A DNA stretch of 64,000 nucleotides, from NCBI GenBank assembly GCA_900100245.1, contig FNEU01000001.1, positions 372,001 to 436,000 on the forward strand. Direction: 5' to 3'. This stretch comes from Lachnospiraceae bacterium G41. Lineage in GTDB: Bacteria > Bacillota > Clostridia > Lachnospirales > Lachnospiraceae. Shown here piece after piece: positions 24,950-36,181 of this stretch. Positions within the stretch are counted from its first letter, which is position 1. The number at the start of each line of letters is the position of its first letter. Under the pieces are notes generated by a model, which had not been told where the DNA came from, made no database searches, and saw nothing but the letters and a program-made list of their open reading frames with translations. A program made the position numbers and the translations under genes.

Positions 24950-26248
24950 TTACTGTTTGTTTTTAAATATCGATACCGCTTCGCCGACCAAATAGAGCGA
25001 TCCTGCAATATAAACCGCCGAATCAAAGGTCTTTGAAATATCTATTGCTTCTCTCAGAGACTCAGTGGTAATCACTTCGGACTTAAAGTCTTTAGTGCAC
25101 TCTCTCATTGTTGATGAGTCCACAGCCCTCTCCGAATCTATATTCGTTAAGATAATTGTATCAAAGTTTCCCGACTCATCTATCAGGTGAAGCATTTTTT
25201 CGTAGTCTTTGTCTTTGCATGCGCCAAAGATAATTACCTTTTTTCCTTTGAGCGTTTTTACCGACTCAAGGAGTTTATGCATTGCATCCTCGTTATGCGC
25301 ACCGTCAACAAAAAAGCCTCTGGCAATTTCTTCAAACCTTCCGTGAAAATACCCTTCCGATAAGGCTTCAAGGGTTTTATTCCTGTCAAACTTATCTTTT
25401 AGGAACAAAGCTGCTGCCATTACTGCAAGCGATGCATTTATCCTCTGATAAAGCGCAGGTGTCGGAAGCGATACGGACAAATTGCGTACAAGCTTAAATT
25501 CATCATACCGACTATTTAAAGAAAAAGCAATGTGTTTTTCGTCGCAGACAAAATCACTTATGTCTTTTTCTTCAAGCATAAACAATTTTGCATGCTTTTC
25601 TTCGGCTTTTTCTTTTAATACCGAATTAACCGCATCAGAGTTGTCCCAAGTCACGAGGGGTACGTTTTCTTTTATGATGCCTGCTTTTTGCGTGGCAATG
25701 CTTTCAATGGTACTGCCAAGTTCTTTTGTATGGTCTAAACCTACGGATGTAATAACCGTAACCGAAGGATCATCAAAGATATTCGTTGCATCCAGCATTC
25801 CGCCAAGGCCAGTTTCAAGCACAAGCACATCGGCTTTCTTTGATTCCATCCATTCCATAAACATAAGGAATAAGAATTCAAAGAAGCTCGGATGCATGGT
25901 TATCTTTTCTTCATCGTCAAAGAGCTCGCACTGTGCTTTCACCTTTTCAAAAACAGCCACAAACTCTTCGTCCGTTATCATTTCCCCGCGATAAACAAAT
26001 CTTTCCTTCATCGACACGAGGTGTGGGGATGTAAAAAGTCCCGTCTTAAATCCGTGTGCCTCTAAAATCCTTGAAATGTAGTAGCAGGTACTGCCTTTAC
26101 CGTTTGTACCGGCCACATGGATTTTTTTGATATCCTTACCCGGGCTTCCGAGCAGCTCATAAAATTTTAACGTGTCCGATAAAAGGGTCTTCTTCTTGAA
26201 TTTAGGAATATTTAAAAGATATTCTTCGCAATCCTCAATATTGTACAT
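24950..26248 (-). CDS. folC: Folylpolyglutamate synthase / dihydrofolate synthase
   Basis: 432 residues, Mur-ligase fold. FolC adds glutamate to dihydropteroate and to folates, so that they are retained in the cell. The P-loop is HVAGTNGKGSTCYYIS (about residues 43-58). FTSPHLVSMKERF and ETGLGGMLDATN are further family motifs, and the C-terminal domain contains FVDGAHNEDA. It starts 8 bp after the valS stop, so the two are an operon. Confidence 0.95.
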   Translation of the reverse strand: MYNIEDCEEYLLNIPKFKKKTLLSDTLKFYELLGSPGKDIKKIHVAGTNGKGSTCYYISRILEAHGFKTGLFTSPHLVSMKERFVYRGEMITDEEFVAVFEKVKAQCELFDDEEKITMHPSFFEFLFLMFMEWMESKKADVLVLETGLGGMLDATNIFDDPSVTVITSVGLDHTKELGSTIESIATQKAGIIKENVPLVTWDNSDAVNSVLKEKAEEKHAKLFMLEEKDISDFVCDEKHIAFSLNSRYDEFKLVRNLSVSLPTPALYQRINASLAVMAAALFLKDKFDRNKTLEALSEGYFHGRFEEIARGFFVDGAHNEDAMHKLLESVKTLKGKKVIIFGACKDKDYEKMLHLIDESGNFDTIILTNIDSERAVDSSTMRECTKDFKSEVITTESLREAIDISKTFDSAVYIAGSLYLVGEAVSIFKNKQ

Positions 26249-26256
26249 AGCACTTT

Positions 26257-28914
26257 TTACAGGCTCTTGAGTCTTTCCTCAACCTGCTCCATCATCTGAG
26301 TATATTTTGCAAGTTTTTCTTTTTCTTCGTTTATCTTAGCTTCGGGAGCCTTTGAAATAAACTTCTCGTTAGAAAGCATACCGTTAACTCTCTTAAGTTC
26401 ACCTTCGAGTCTTTCCTTTTCTTTAAGAAGTCTTTCTCTTTCCTTGTCGATATCAACAAGTTCTGCAAAAGGAATATAGATATTTGCATTTGCAATAACT
26501 ACCGAAACCGCATCATCCGAGATACCGGTCTTGTCGTTTTGTACGATTACTTCCGAAGCGTAAGCCAAAGGCGCAAAGAATACCTTGCCCTCTTCAAAGA
26601 TCTTTCTCATGTTTTCGTTTTCCGATACAACGTAAACCTGAGCCTTTCTTGAAGGAGGAACATTCATTCCCGTACGAACGTTTCTGATACCTCTGACTGC
26701 TTCTTTTAGGATCTCTATGTCGTTTTCTTCTTTTGCAAATACTCTGTCTTCCTTAAATACAGGCCATGAAGAAACCATAATGGACTCTTCCTCGCTCTGA
26801 AGGTTGCAGAAGATTTCTTCCGTTACGAAAGGCATGTAAGGATGAAGAAGCTTAAGTGCATCGATAAGAACTGTCTTTAATGTCCATAAAGCTGCGGTTC
26901 TGCTTGCTTCGTTTTCCTTATTCCAGAGTCTGGGCTTAACCATCTCGATATACCAGTCGCAGAATTCATCCCAGATGAAATCGTATACCTTCTGTACTGC
27001 GATACCGAGTTCGTAGTTTTCCATATTATCGGTAACTTCCTTAACCACATCGTTAAGCTTGGAAATAATCCACTTGTCAACGGGTTCAAGGCTAGCCGCG
27101 TCGGGAGTCTTAACTTCTTCGTCTCCCATATTCATCATAATGAAACGGCTTGCGTTCCAGATTTTATTCGCAAAGTTTCTGTTAGCCTCAACTCTCTCAT
27201 AGTAGAAACGCATATCGTTTCCGGGTGCGTTACCTGTTATAAGTGTAAGTCTAAGCGCATCTGCACCGTACTGGTCGATAATCTCCAAAGGATCGATACC
27301 GTTTCCTAAGGACTTACTCATCTTACGTCCCTGAGAGTCTCTTACCAAACCGTGGAAAAGAACCGTCTTGAAAGGTCTCTCTCCCATCTGCTCGTAACCC
27401 GAGAAAATCATTCGGATTACCCAGAAGAAAATAATATCGTAACCTGTTACGAGTACATCGGTAGGATAGAAATATTCAAGGTCCTTGGTCTTTTCGGGCC
27501 AGCCGAGTGTCGAGAAAGGCCAGAGTGCCGATGAGAACCATGTATCAAGAGTGTCGGGATCCTGCGTGAGATGTGTACATCCGCACTTCGGACACTTTTC
27601 GGGAGCAGTTGCTGATACAACTATCTCGCCGCATTCGTCGCAGTAATATGCGGGAATTCTGTGGCCCCACCAGAGCTGTCTTGAAATACACCAGTCCTTA
27701 ATATTGTCGGTCCAGTTGAAATATGTCTTTTCCATACGTTCGGGAACAAGCTTAATATCGCCGGTCTTTACAGCCTTAACTGCGGGCTTGATAAGCTCAT
27801 CCATCTTAACGAACCACTGCTGTTTTACGAGGGGCTCTACCGTGGTATGGCATCTGTCGTGTGTACCTACGTTATGTGAGTAATCTTCAATTTTAACAAG
27901 AAGTCCGAGTGCATCAAGATCTTTTACGATGGCTTCTCTTGCTGCATATCTGTCCATGCCTGCATACTTGCCGCCGTTTTCGTTGATTGTTGCATCGTCA
28001 TTCATAATATTGATAACTTCAAGGTTGTGTCTTTGACCTACCATGAAGTCGTTAGGGTCGTGAGCGGGTGTAATCTTAACAACACCTGTACCGAATTCCA
28101 TATCAACGTAGGAATCTTCTACGATGGGAATGGGCTTGTCGATAAGAGGAAGCCATACGCTCTTTCCTCTTAAATGACGATATCTTTCATCATCGGGGTT
28201 TATAGCAACTGCGGTATCGCCTAACATTGTCTCGGGACGTGTTGTTGCAAACTCAAGAAATTCCGTAGTTGAAGGCTTGCCGTTCTCATCTACGATGGGA
28301 TATTTGATATGCCAGAAATGTCCGGCCTGTTCTTCGTATTCAACCTCAGCATCTGAAATGGATGTATTACAAACAGGACACCAGTTGATAATTCTGGCCC
28401 CCTTGTAAATCCAGCCTTTTTCATGCATCTTGCAGAAAACTTCGGTTACGGCTTTATTGCAGCCTTCGTCCATTGTGAAACGTTCTCTGTCCCAGTCACA
28501 TGATGAGCCGAGTTTTTTAAGCTGTGAAATAATTCTTCCGCCGTACTCTTTTTTCCACTCCCATGCTCTCTCAAGGAATTTTTCTCTTCCGAGATCATGT
28601 TTGTCGATGCCCTGTTCTTTTAGGGTATTTATAATTCTTACTTCGGTTGCGATTGATGCATGGTCGGTTCCGGGCTGCCAGAGTGCATTGTATCCCTGCA
28701 TTCTCTTAAATCTGATAAGAATGTCCTGCATTGTATTGTCAAGTGCATGCCCCATATGAAGCTGACCTGTGATATTGGGTGGCGGAATAACAATCGTAAA
28801 AGGTTTCTTAGTCTCGTCTACCTCGGCATGAAAATATTTCTTTTCAAGCCATTTCTCATAAAGTCTGTCTTCTATGCCCTTGGGGTCATATGTTTTGGCA
28901 AGTTCCCTGCTCAT
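26257..28914 (-). CDS. valS: Valyl-tRNA synthetase
   Basis: A class Ia synthetase of 885 residues. The HIGH motif appears as HMGHALDN (about 53-60) and the KMSKS motif is exact ([15 protein letters not shown], about 527). The editing domain and a Cys-rich segment ([19 protein letters not shown]) are present, as is the C-terminal tRNA-binding coiled coil (last 70 residues). Promoter TTGGAA/TATAAT lies just upstream and leaves a leader of roughly 37 nt, too short for a T-box. First gene of valS-folC-orf45-TPR. Confidence 0.98.
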   Translation of the reverse strand: MSRELAKTYDPKGIEDRLYEKWLEKKYFHAEVDETKKPFTIVIPPPNITGQLHMGHALDNTMQDILIRFKRMQGYNALWQPGTDHASIATEVRIINTLKEQGIDKHDLGREKFLERAWEWKKEYGGRIISQLKKLGSSCDWDRERFTMDEGCNKAVTEVFCKMHEKGWIYKGARIINWCPVCNTSISDAEVEYEEQAGHFWHIKYPIVDENGKPSTTEFLEFATTRPETMLGDTAVAINPDDERYRHLRGKSVWLPLIDKPIPIVEDSYVDMEFGTGVVKITPAHDPNDFMVGQRHNLEVINIMNDDATINENGGKYAGMDRYAAREAIVKDLDALGLLVKIEDYSHNVGTHDRCHTTVEPLVKQQWFVKMDELIKPAVKAVKTGDIKLVPERMEKTYFNWTDNIKDWCISRQLWWGHRIPAYYCDECGEIVVSATAPEKCPKCGCTHLTQDPDTLDTWFSSALWPFSTLGWPEKTKDLEYFYPTDVLVTGYDIIFFWVIRMIFSGYEQMGERPFKTVLFHGLVRDSQGRKMSKSLGNGIDPLEIIDQYGADALRLTLITGNAPGNDMRFYYERVEANRNFANKIWNASRFIMMNMGDEEVKTPDAASLEPVDKWIISKLNDVVKEVTDNMENYELGIAVQKVYDFIWDEFCDWYIEMVKPRLWNKENEASRTAALWTLKTVLIDALKLLHPYMPFVTEEIFCNLQSEEESIMVSSWPVFKEDRVFAKEENDIEILKEAVRGIRNVRTGMNVPPSRKAQVYVVSENENMRKIFEEGKVFFAPLAYASEVIVQNDKTGISDDAVSVVIANANIYIPFAELVDIDKERERLLKEKERLEGELKRVNGMLSNEKFISKAPEAKINEEKEKLAKYTQMMEQVEERLKSL

Positions 28915-28957
28915 TTATTTAGCTCCTTGTATAAATAGTTTTTGAAATTAAATGTGT

Positions 28958-28986
28958 ATTATATCAAATATTTTATGAATTTCCAA
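28958..28986 (-). promoter_or_regulatory. valS promoter
   Basis: TTGGAA (28981-28986) and perfect TATAAT (28958-28963), 17 bp apart, on the minus strand. The -35 box lies within the last codons of the Na/Pi transporter gene. Confidence 0.75.
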
Positions 28987-30619
28987 GTATCGAGAATGCG
29001 ATGTTCGTCGCATGGTCTCCGACTCTTTCAAGTCCCGAAAGAATGTCTGAATAAAGCATTCCGGCCTCTGCGGTACATTTGTTTTCCGTTAATCTCTGTA
29101 CATGAGTCTGCTGGAATTCTTTTTCCATATTGTCAATCTTATCCTCGGTTTCTTTGACCTGATCGATATGCTCCATCTTTCTCTGGGAGAACATTTCGAT
29201 AGCATACTGGAGATTTAAGTTGATCGCATCCATCATCTGAGCCATTTCGTTAAAGGCTTCCTTGGAGAATTCGATGTTCTTTTCTTTTCTCATCTGTGCA
29301 GTTTCCGCGATGTTCGTCGCATGGTCGCCGATACGCTCGATATCATTTACAACATGGAAGTATGCACCGATATTCTGAAGGTCTTCGATAGGGATTGTAC
29401 TCTGCGTAAGTTTTACGAGGTAGTCCGTAATCGTCTTGTTAAGGAAGTTTATGTTGTTTTCAACTTCGGCAACCTTTTCGATTTCTTCGGAATCAAGCGT
29501 TACCAAAGAGTTCATTGCTCTGTTTAAGTTATCAAGCGCAAGGTTGGCCATACGTTCGATTTCGTTTGTAACTTCGACTACTGCGGTAGCGGGGTTAAAT
29601 ACCACTTTGTTGCCGATGAACTGAAGCTTGTATTCGTCGTTGTAGCCGACCTTTTCTTCTTTGCCGGGTATGATAAGGTAAGTTGCTTTTACGAGGAGTC
29701 CGGACATCGGGAATAAAACAAGTACCTGGAATATCTTTATGATGGTATGGCAGTTAGCGACGTATCGGCCGTAATTGTATTTTGAGAATTTAAGCATAAA
29801 CTCGACGAGGGGATTCGCTTCAAATACTCCGTCAAAGATAATCATTATGATAAATACGATAACGGTACCCACGAGGTTAAATAAGAAGTGAATCATAGCG
29901 GCTCTCTTTGCGTCCTTCATACCTGATAAAGATGCTAAAAGAGCTGATACGCACGCACCCATGTTACAACCTAAAATAATAAAGATTACAATCGAGAAGT
30001 TGCTTAAGAGGCCCTGCTGTGCGAGCAAAAGTACGATTGAAACCGTAACCGACGAACTCTGTACGATACCTGTAATCAAAAGTCCTATAAGTACCGCAAG
30101 GAAAGGATTCGAAAGCGATGCAAAGAAATTGATTACTTCGGGCGATTCCTTAAGACCGTTCATAGACTGGCTCATAAGGGAAATACCAAGGAACAGCGTA
30201 CCGAACGAAACTATAATATAGCCTATACGGTTAATCGAAGGCTTCTTTACAAACATTATTAATATTGCACCGATCAAAAGGAAGATTGGTGCGTAATCAC
30301 TTAATTTGAATGAAACAAGTTGTGAAGTGATTGTAGTACCGATATTGGCACCCATGATAATTCCGGCAGCCTGATAAAGATTTATAAGGCCGGAGTTAAC
30401 AAAAGATACTACCATGACAGTACAGGCACTGGATGACTGCATTATCGCAGTAAATAACATACCGACACCGAGGCCGGCGAATTTATTGGTTGTAAAAATT
30501 TCAAGTATCTTTCTTAATTTGGCACCTGCAGCCTTTTCGATGGACTCACTCATCATCTTCATACCGAAGAGGAAAAGTCCCAATCCGCCCGCTAATGTAA
30601 GAATATTGCCAAAAGTCAT
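28973..30619 (-). CDS. Na/Pi cotransporter family protein with PhoU-like domain
   Basis: 548 residues. Eight or so membrane segments in residues 1-320 carry the duplicated NptA/PNaS motif with glutamine-serine repeats (AIMQSSSACTVMVVSFVNSGL and GIVQSSSVTVSIVLLLAQQGL), which binds Na+ and phosphate. A cytoplasmic PhoU-like helical domain follows (about 340-545; IERIGDHATNIAE and GLERVGDHATNIAF). It likely takes up phosphate by sodium symport or has a regulatory role. It starts 9 bp after ribF, at the tail of the nusA-infB operon. Confidence 0.93.
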   Translation of the reverse strand: MTFGNILTLAGGLGLFLFGMKMMSESIEKAAGAKLRKILEIFTTNKFAGLGVGMLFTAIMQSSSACTVMVVSFVNSGLINLYQAAGIIMGANIGTTITSQLVSFKLSDYAPIFLLIGAILIMFVKKPSINRIGYIIVSFGTLFLGISLMSQSMNGLKESPEVINFFASLSNPFLAVLIGLLITGIVQSSSVTVSIVLLLAQQGLLSNFSIVIFIILGCNMGACVSALLASLSGMKDAKRAAMIHFLFNLVGTVIVFIIMIIFDGVFEANPLVEFMLKFSKYNYGRYVANCHTIIKIFQVLVLFPMSGLLVKATYLIIPGKEEKVGYNDEYKLQFIGNKVVFNPATAVVEVTNEIERMANLALDNLNRAMNSLVTLDSEEIEKVAEVENNINFLNKTITDYLVKLTQSTIPIEDLQNIGAYFHVVNDIERIGDHATNIAETAQMRKEKNIEFSKEAFNEMAQMMDAINLNLQYAIEMFSQRKMEHIDQVKETEDKIDNMEKEFQQTHVQRLTENKCTAEAGMLYSDILSGLERVGDHATNIAFSILGNS

Positions 30620-30628
30620 AAGGTCCTC

Positions 30629-31555
30629 CTATGAAGTTTTGAAAAACTTTTCGGCTTCGCTTCTGTCAATGCCGATTTGTTTAAACAAAGACCCCTCTGA
30701 ATCAAATTTCTGTTCATCCCTGTGGAATTTTAAGAAATACACCCTTATTCTGCTGTCATAAAAATCTCTGCCCTTCGGACAGTCGATTAAGTGACTCTCA
30801 ATGTTTACAAGCCCTTCATCGGATACGGTGGGACGAACTCCCACATTTGTGACAGCTTTGAATTCTTCCCCATCCTCTGTTTCGACCATCGTAAAATAAA
30901 CGCCGTGCTTGGGAATTACTCTTCCCTTTACAGGCATTATATTTACGGTAGGAATATCATACTGATGCGCAAGGCCCGCTCCTTTTACGACCTTTCCGTA
31001 ATGATAATAGTCGTATCCGAGCATTTCAGTTGCATCTTCGATATTACCGTCTTCCAAAGCTTTGATGATTCTTGAAGAAGAAATGGTTTCGCCTTTATAT
31101 TCTATTTTTTCTATAATCTCGGTTTCAAAACCGTATTTTTCCGAAAGTTTTTCGAGTAATTCGGCATCTCCCGCTCCGCCTTTTCCAAAAGACACATCAC
31201 TTCCGCAAACAACGGTTTTAGCTTTAAGACGGCCGACTATAATATCTTTTATGAAATCTTCGGGACTCATATTCATGAGCTTGTCAAAAGGTGCTCTGAC
31301 AAGATTGTCGATGCCGATTTCTTCCATCTGTGATATTATCTCACCCTTGGTATTAAGATGTAAAAGATCGTTTCCGTTAAAATAATCTTCGGGATTGGGA
31401 TCGAATGTAAATACAACCGATTCACATTCGTTTAATTCGCTTGTCAGTGCGAGCTCTTCGAGGAGTGTTACATGTCCTAAATGAACTCCATCGAATTTGC
31501 CGATACTGACACATGTTTTCTTTTTAAATTGTGGAATTTCCTTAAATATTTCCAT
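30629..31555 (-). CDS. ribF: Bifunctional riboflavin kinase / FAD synthetase
   Basis: 308 residues. The N-terminal nucleotidyltransferase domain (about 15-170; VSIGKFDGVHLGHVTLLEEL, and SSSRIIKALEDGNIEDATEMLG) makes FAD from FMN. The C-terminal flavokinase domain (about 180-305; GKVVKGAGLAHQYDIPTVNI, KHGVYFT) makes FMN from riboflavin. The gene normally follows truB in this operon; here it follows nrnA by 50 bp and no truB is present. Confidence 0.96.
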   Translation of the reverse strand: MEIFKEIPQFKKKTCVSIGKFDGVHLGHVTLLEELALTSELNECESVVFTFDPNPEDYFNGNDLLHLNTKGEIISQMEEIGIDNLVRAPFDKLMNMSPEDFIKDIIVGRLKAKTVVCGSDVSFGKGGAGDAELLEKLSEKYGFETEIIEKIEYKGETISSSRIIKALEDGNIEDATEMLGYDYYHYGKVVKGAGLAHQYDIPTVNIMPVKGRVIPKHGVYFTMVETEDGEEFKAVTNVGVRPTVSDEGLVNIESHLIDCPKGRDFYDSRIRVYFLKFHRDEQKFDSEGSLFKQIGIDRSEAEKFFKTS

Positions 31556-31605
31556 TCCTAATGTCTTTCAGGTAATATTATATTCTTATTTTTAAATCCG
31601 GTAAA

Positions 31606-32550
31606 TCACAAATCTTCCATGGAAAGCAAATCCAAAAGCGAATTGGTGATTTCTTCTTCGCTGCCCTTATAATAAAAGCCTGCTGCCCTTATATGGCCTC
31701 CGCCGCCGAATAATCCGCAGATTTTTGACACATCCACTTTTTCCTTGGAACGTAGGGATACTTTTATGGTCGAATCGTTCATAGGATACATGAAGATTGC
31801 AACTTCCGTTCCGGTCGTGATCCTGAGCTGGTTGATGACACCTTCAAAATCATTTTTAACGATATTGTGCTCGGTCATTTCCTTCCTTGAAATGCTTCCG
31901 ACTATGACTTTTCCGCCTAAATAGATTTTCGAATTAAGCACTATTCTTGCACATGCTAGGTTCTGTGCATATGTCTTCTCATAAAATGTCGTATCCACGA
32001 GATACTGGCAGTTGATGTTTTCTTCCATGAGTCTTGCCGCAATTCTCATTGTCTCGGGAGAAGTTGCGGGGAATTTGAAAACTCCCGTATCATGAACGAT
32101 GCCAAGATAAATCCATGTTGCAATTGTTTTATCAAGATAAGAAACATCAATCAGTCTGTAAACAAGCTCTGCTGCCGATGATGCATTAACATCAATATAG
32201 TTAATGTCTCCCCTGCCGTTTGCATTGCTTAAATGATGATCTATGTTGATTGTTAAATCTGCTTTTTTGAAAAGCTTTTCGCCGGGGCCCATTCTCTCGG
32301 GCTCGGTATCAATTAAGATATATGTGTCGGGCTCCATACCTTCAAAAGTCGAATCAATTATCTCGGAACCCTCAATTAACTTAAAGCAGTCAGGGATTTC
32401 CTCAAGGAAAAGTCTTATATCTTTATCCGGAAATCTTTTACGCAAATAGAGAGTCATGGCAATGCATGAGCCAATAGAATCCCCATCGGGACTTATATGC
32501 CCCGATACGGCAATCTTTTTACTATTGGCTAATTCTTTAATAATGTCCAT
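31606..32550 (-). CDS. nrnA: DHH phosphoesterase NrnA (nanoRNase / pAp phosphatase)
   Basis: 314 residues. The DHH domain shows GHISPDGDSIGSC (18-30), the DTEP motif, and NIDHHLSNANGRG with the namesake Asp-His-His. The DHHA1 domain ends in CGLFGGGGHIRAAGF. NrnA degrades short oligoribonucleotides and dephosphorylates 3'-phosphoadenosine 5'-phosphate. It lies 24 bp after rbfA, its usual neighbour. Confidence 0.95.
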   Translation of the reverse strand: MDIIKELANSKKIAVSGHISPDGDSIGSCIAMTLYLRKRFPDKDIRLFLEEIPDCFKLIEGSEIIDSTFEGMEPDTYILIDTEPERMGPGEKLFKKADLTINIDHHLSNANGRGDINYIDVNASSAAELVYRLIDVSYLDKTIATWIYLGIVHDTGVFKFPATSPETMRIAARLMEENINCQYLVDTTFYEKTYAQNLACARIVLNSKIYLGGKVIVGSISRKEMTEHNIVKNDFEGVINQLRITTGTEVAIFMYPMNDSTIKVSLRSKEKVDVSKICGLFGGGGHIRAAGFYYKGSEEEITNSLLDLLSMEDL

Positions 32551-32574
32551 AACTCTCTTAGTATTTAAAATATT

Positions 32575-33000
32575 TTATTCTTCGGTGTCTTCACCGTCTT
32601 CGGTTTCTTCACCGTTTTCGGATGCTTCAAGTCTTTCTTTTTCGTGAAGAGGCGCATTTACCTCATCGATAAACTTCATCATCTCAATGCCCTTTTCGAT
32701 GGATTCATCAAGGATGAAAGTGATTTCGGGAGTATTGCGCATATTCATTCTTTTAGCAAGAAGAGACCTTATCATTCCTTTGGCACTGTTAAGGCCCGTC
32801 ATTGTGTTTTCTTTGTCTTCATCGCTTCCCATAACCGAAACGTAGACCTTACATGTCTTTAAATCGGGAGCAACATAAACATCCATGACGGAAGTGAAAG
32901 GATTGATTCTCGGATCCTTTACTTCGTAAGCGATAATCTGCGAAAGTTCTTTTAAAACTTCGGAATTAATCCTTACGTTTTTTATACTTCCTTTTCTCAT
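32575..33000 (-). CDS. rbfA: Ribosome-binding factor A
   Basis: 141 residues, KH-like fold. RbfA assists late maturation of the 30S subunit. The family motif includes [29 protein letters not shown]. An acidic tail of about 25 residues extends the usual 115-120. The ATG overlaps the infB stop by 4 nt (ATGA-type coupling). Confidence 0.96.
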   Translation of the reverse strand: MRKGSIKNVRINSEVLKELSQIIAYEVKDPRINPFTSVMDVYVAPDLKTCKVYVSVMGSDEDKENTMTGLNSAKGMIRSLLAKRMNMRNTPEITFILDESIEKGIEMMKFIDEVNAPLHEKERLEASENGEETEDGEDTEE

Positions 33001-35834
33001 CTCGGTACCTCAACCATTTCGTATGCTTCTACGATATCAAGCTCTTTGATGCCGTTAAATCCATCGAATACAAGACCGCATTCATAGCCTGCTTTAACTT
33101 CTTTTACGTCATCCTTGAATCTCTTAAGGGATGCAAGTTTGCCTTCGAAGATCTGCTCGCCTTCTCTGGTAATTCTTACAAGGCAGCCTCTCTTAACCAT
33201 ACCGTCAAGTACGTAAGAACCTGCGATATTACCGATTGCGTTGGCCTTAAAGATTACTCTGACTTCGCAGTGACCGATTACCTTCTCTTCGAAGATAGGC
33301 TCAAGAAGTCCCTTCATGGCAGCTTCTACATCTTCGATAGCATTGTAAATTACGCTGTAGAGACGAACGTCAACGCCTTCTCTGTCAGCTGTATCCTTAG
33401 CCTGATTATCGATTCTAACGTTGAAACCGATGATGATTGCTTCGGAAGCCGATGCAAGAGTAACGTCGGATTCATTGATAGCACCTACACCGCCGTGGAT
33501 AACCTTAACAACAACTTCGTCATTGGAAATCTTTTCAAGTGACTGCTTAACCGCTTCAACCGAACCCTGAACGTCGGCCTTAACGATAATGTTGAGGTTC
33601 TTTAAGTTATCCTCTTTAATCTTGGTGAATACATCGTCAAGAGTCATATGGCTCTTTGTATCTTCAATCTTCTGTTTCTTGTGTTCTGCAATATAAGTAT
33701 CGGCAAAGTGCTTGGCATCCTTGTCGTTCTCATGAGCGATAAATGCATCACCTGCGCTGGGAGCCTGATTAAGACCGAGAATTTCAACTGGTGTTGAAGG
33801 TGTTGCAACCTTAACATTTTCCTTCTTGTCGTTAATCATTGCTCTAACCTTACCGTGAGCCTCGCCTGCGGAAATGAAATCTCCGACTTTAAGAGTACCC
33901 TTCTGTACAAGTACTGTTGCAACAGGTCCTCTGCCTTTTTCAAGTTTGGCTTCGATAACAAGACCTCTGGCCTTTCTGTTTGGATTGGACTTAAGCTCAA
34001 GGATTTCTGCGGAAATAAGGATGTTTTCAAGCAGGTTGTCAATTCCAAGACCCTTCTTAGCCGAAACGGGAACAAAGATTGTATCGCCGCCCCATGCTTC
34101 AGGATTGAGCTGATGATCCGTAGCAAGTTCGGTCATAAGCTGTGCAATCTGAGGATAGGATGTCATATCCTTGGTGGGATCGTCAAAATCATATCCGATC
34201 TTATCAACTTTGTTTACAGCTACGATGATGGGAACGCCTGCTGCCTTTGCATGGCTTATAGCTTCTACTGTCTGAGGCATTACACCGTCGTCGGCTGCAA
34301 CTACAAGTACTGCAATATCGGTACTTGTCGCACCTCTCATACGCATGGCCGTAAATGCTTCATGGCCGGGTGTATCGAGGAATGTAATATTCTTGTCGTT
34401 AATCTTAACCTGGTAAGCACCGATATGCTGTGTGATACCGCCTGCTTCCTTGTCGATAACATGTGTATTTCTGATAGCATCGAGGAGTGAAGTTTTACCG
34501 TGATCGACGTGACCCATTACACAGATAACGGGAGGTCTCTCAACGAGCTTATCTTCGTTCTCGTCTTCTTCCTTAAGAAGCTCTTCGATAACGTCTACTT
34601 TTTCTTCCTTTTCGCAGAGGATATCGTATTCCATTGCAATTTCTTCAGCTTTTTCAAATGAAATCTCGGTATTAACCGTTACGATTTCACCTGCAAGGAA
34701 AAGTTTCTTTACGATGGTTGAAGGCTGAAGCTTCATCTTGTCTGCAAGGTCTCTTATTGTAAGAACTTCGGGAAGTACGAGAACCTTGATATCGTCTTCG
34801 ACTTTCTCAACCTTCTTTTCGGGTTTGATGAAAGCGCCGGGCTTTAAGGTCTTGCCCTTCTGGCCCATTCCGTCTTCATATCTGTCATCGTAACTGTTTT
34901 TCTTTCTGTCTTTTTCCTGAGAATTTCTTCTCTTGTCGTCTTTTCTCTTTCCGTCGCCGGCAGGAGCGGCAGGAGCCTGAGACTGATCAAACTTAGGGTT
35001 CTTCTGGAATCTCGGAGGCTTTTGAGCATCCTTGTCGCCCTGCTTGTTAAATGCGGGCTTATCCTGTCTCTTAAAGTTGTCGTCTTTTCTTACATCTCTT
35101 TGCTGATTTCTCTGATTTCTGTTATCAGCTGAAGGTGCTTCTGCAGATCTCTTTGTTTCTGCGGGCTGTGCAGCAACAGGTGCAGGCTTTACAGGTGCCT
35201 GTTCTGTCTTAACGTTTGTATTTTCAGTAACATTTTCTGTTACTTTTGTTTCCTTAACTGTTTCAACCGGTTTGGAGGGTTTTACGGGGTGATTGGGAAC
35301 TATATTAACGCTCGGTGTACCCGAAGGAGGTGTGGAGGGTTTAATGAGCCTGGTAGGTCCCTGGTTAATAGGTCTCTGAGGTGCTCTCTGAGGCTGGCCC
35401 TGATTCTGGGCAGGTCTCTTCTGACCCTGTGCCTGAGGATTACTCATAAACTGAGGGTTAATCTTAAAGTTAAATTTAGGCTTCTTTGCTTCAGGCTTCT
35501 GCTCTTCTGCTTTTCTTTGAGGAGCAGGCTCAGCTTTTACGGGTGCTGCTTTAGCTTCCGCTTTGGGCGCTGCTTTAGCTTCTGCTTTTTCTTCTTTTAC
35601 GCTCTCAGCTTTTGCAGGCTCTGCCTTGGCCTTTGTGCTTTCTTTCTTTTCAGCCTTAGCCGGTTTTTCTTCCTTTGCACCGGACTTTTTAAGAAATGCA
35701 TTCTTTACGGTCTGCATCTCTTCGTCAGACAAATTCTTGGTAGCGGCCTTGCACTCTATGCCTAAATCATTTGCAAGCGCGATAATATCCTTGCTTGTCG
35801 CTCCCAATTCTTTGCTTAATTCACTTATCTTCAT
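32997..35834 (-). CDS. infB: Translation initiation factor IF-2
   Basis: 945 residues. IF-2 is the GTPase that places initiator tRNA on the 30S subunit. An IF2_N domain (1-50) is followed by a long low-complexity region (about 50-345) rich in Ala, Lys, Pro, Gln and Arg. A second IF2_N domain (about 360-410) comes next, then the GTPase ([38 protein letters not shown]) and domains II-IV. The start follows GGAGGT by 7 nt. It lies between ylxQ and rbfA in the conserved operon. Confidence 0.98.
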   Translation of the reverse strand: MKISELSKELGATSKDIIALANDLGIECKAATKNLSDEEMQTVKNAFLKKSGAKEEKPAKAEKKESTKAKAEPAKAESVKEEKAEAKAAPKAEAKAAPVKAEPAPQRKAEEQKPEAKKPKFNFKINPQFMSNPQAQGQKRPAQNQGQPQRAPQRPINQGPTRLIKPSTPPSGTPSVNIVPNHPVKPSKPVETVKETKVTENVTENTNVKTEQAPVKPAPVAAQPAETKRSAEAPSADNRNQRNQQRDVRKDDNFKRQDKPAFNKQGDKDAQKPPRFQKNPKFDQSQAPAAPAGDGKRKDDKRRNSQEKDRKKNSYDDRYEDGMGQKGKTLKPGAFIKPEKKVEKVEDDIKVLVLPEVLTIRDLADKMKLQPSTIVKKLFLAGEIVTVNTEISFEKAEEIAMEYDILCEKEEKVDVIEELLKEEDENEDKLVERPPVICVMGHVDHGKTSLLDAIRNTHVIDKEAGGITQHIGAYQVKINDKNITFLDTPGHEAFTAMRMRGATSTDIAVLVVAADDGVMPQTVEAISHAKAAGVPIIVAVNKVDKIGYDFDDPTKDMTSYPQIAQLMTELATDHQLNPEAWGGDTIFVPVSAKKGLGIDNLLENILISAEILELKSNPNRKARGLVIEAKLEKGRGPVATVLVQKGTLKVGDFISAGEAHGKVRAMINDKKENVKVATPSTPVEILGLNQAPSAGDAFIAHENDKDAKHFADTYIAEHKKQKIEDTKSHMTLDDVFTKIKEDNLKNLNIIVKADVQGSVEAVKQSLEKISNDEVVVKVIHGGVGAINESDVTLASASEAIIIGFNVRIDNQAKDTADREGVDVRLYSVIYNAIEDVEAAMKGLLEPIFEEKVIGHCEVRVIFKANAIGNIAGSYVLDGMVKRGCLVRITREGEQIFEGKLASLKRFKDDVKEVKAGYECGLVFDGFNGIKELDIVEAYEMVEVPR

Positions 35835-35860
35835 TCAACCACCTCCGAATCCGATTGAAA

Positions 35861-36181
35861 TTAATTCTTTATGTCTTTCTGCGAAATCTGTTTGTTGACT
35901 GCGTTCGCAAAACCTTCGTCTGTAAGAACTACTGCCGCTCTTTCCTCGCAGCCGATGCATTTGCCGATTGTTTCCTTATTACCATAAAAGATAACAGGCA
36001 CCTTCTTAAAAGAACACATATCGGTATAACTTTTCTTTGTGTTATCCGACGCATCCTCTGCCACAATTACGAGCTTTGCTCTGCCTTTTTTTACTTCAGT
36101 TTCAACGCAGTATTCGCCACCCTTTAACTTGCCTGCTTTTTTTGCAAGACCAAGTAAAGAGAGCACTTTATCATTGTTCAC
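35861..36181 (-). CDS. ylxQ: L7Ae-family RNA-binding protein YlxQ
   Basis: 106 residues from a GTG start. The fold is that of ribosomal L7Ae proteins: KVLSLLGLAKKAGKLKGGEYCVE and KGRAKLVIVAEDASDN. YlxQ-like proteins recognise K-turn RNA. The GTG at 36181 is preferred over the ATG at 36217: it has AAGGAG at 7-nt spacing and gives the family's normal N-terminus, whereas the longer frame would overlap ylxR by 47 nt. The chosen start still overlaps the ylxR stop by 11 nt, implying translational coupling. Confidence 0.88.
   Translation of the reverse strand: MNNDKVLSLLGLAKKAGKLKGGEYCVETEVKKGRAKLVIVAEDASDNTKKSYTDMCSFKKVPVIFYGNKETIGKCIGCEERAAVVLTDEGFANAVNKQISQKDIKN

Noticed and set aside
25482-25994. 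170-codon plus-strand open frame inside folC
   Set aside because: Antisense shadow of folC, Ser/Phe-rich as expected from complementing Glu/Lys codons; no recognisable domain.
28915-28957. T-box riboswitch before valS
   Set aside because: The leader after the predicted start is only about 37 nt and has no T-box core; likewise none is seen before asnS.
33855-34490. 211-codon plus-strand open frame inside infB
   Set aside because: It is antisense to the conserved GTPase part of infB, has no ribosome site and no protein-like pattern.
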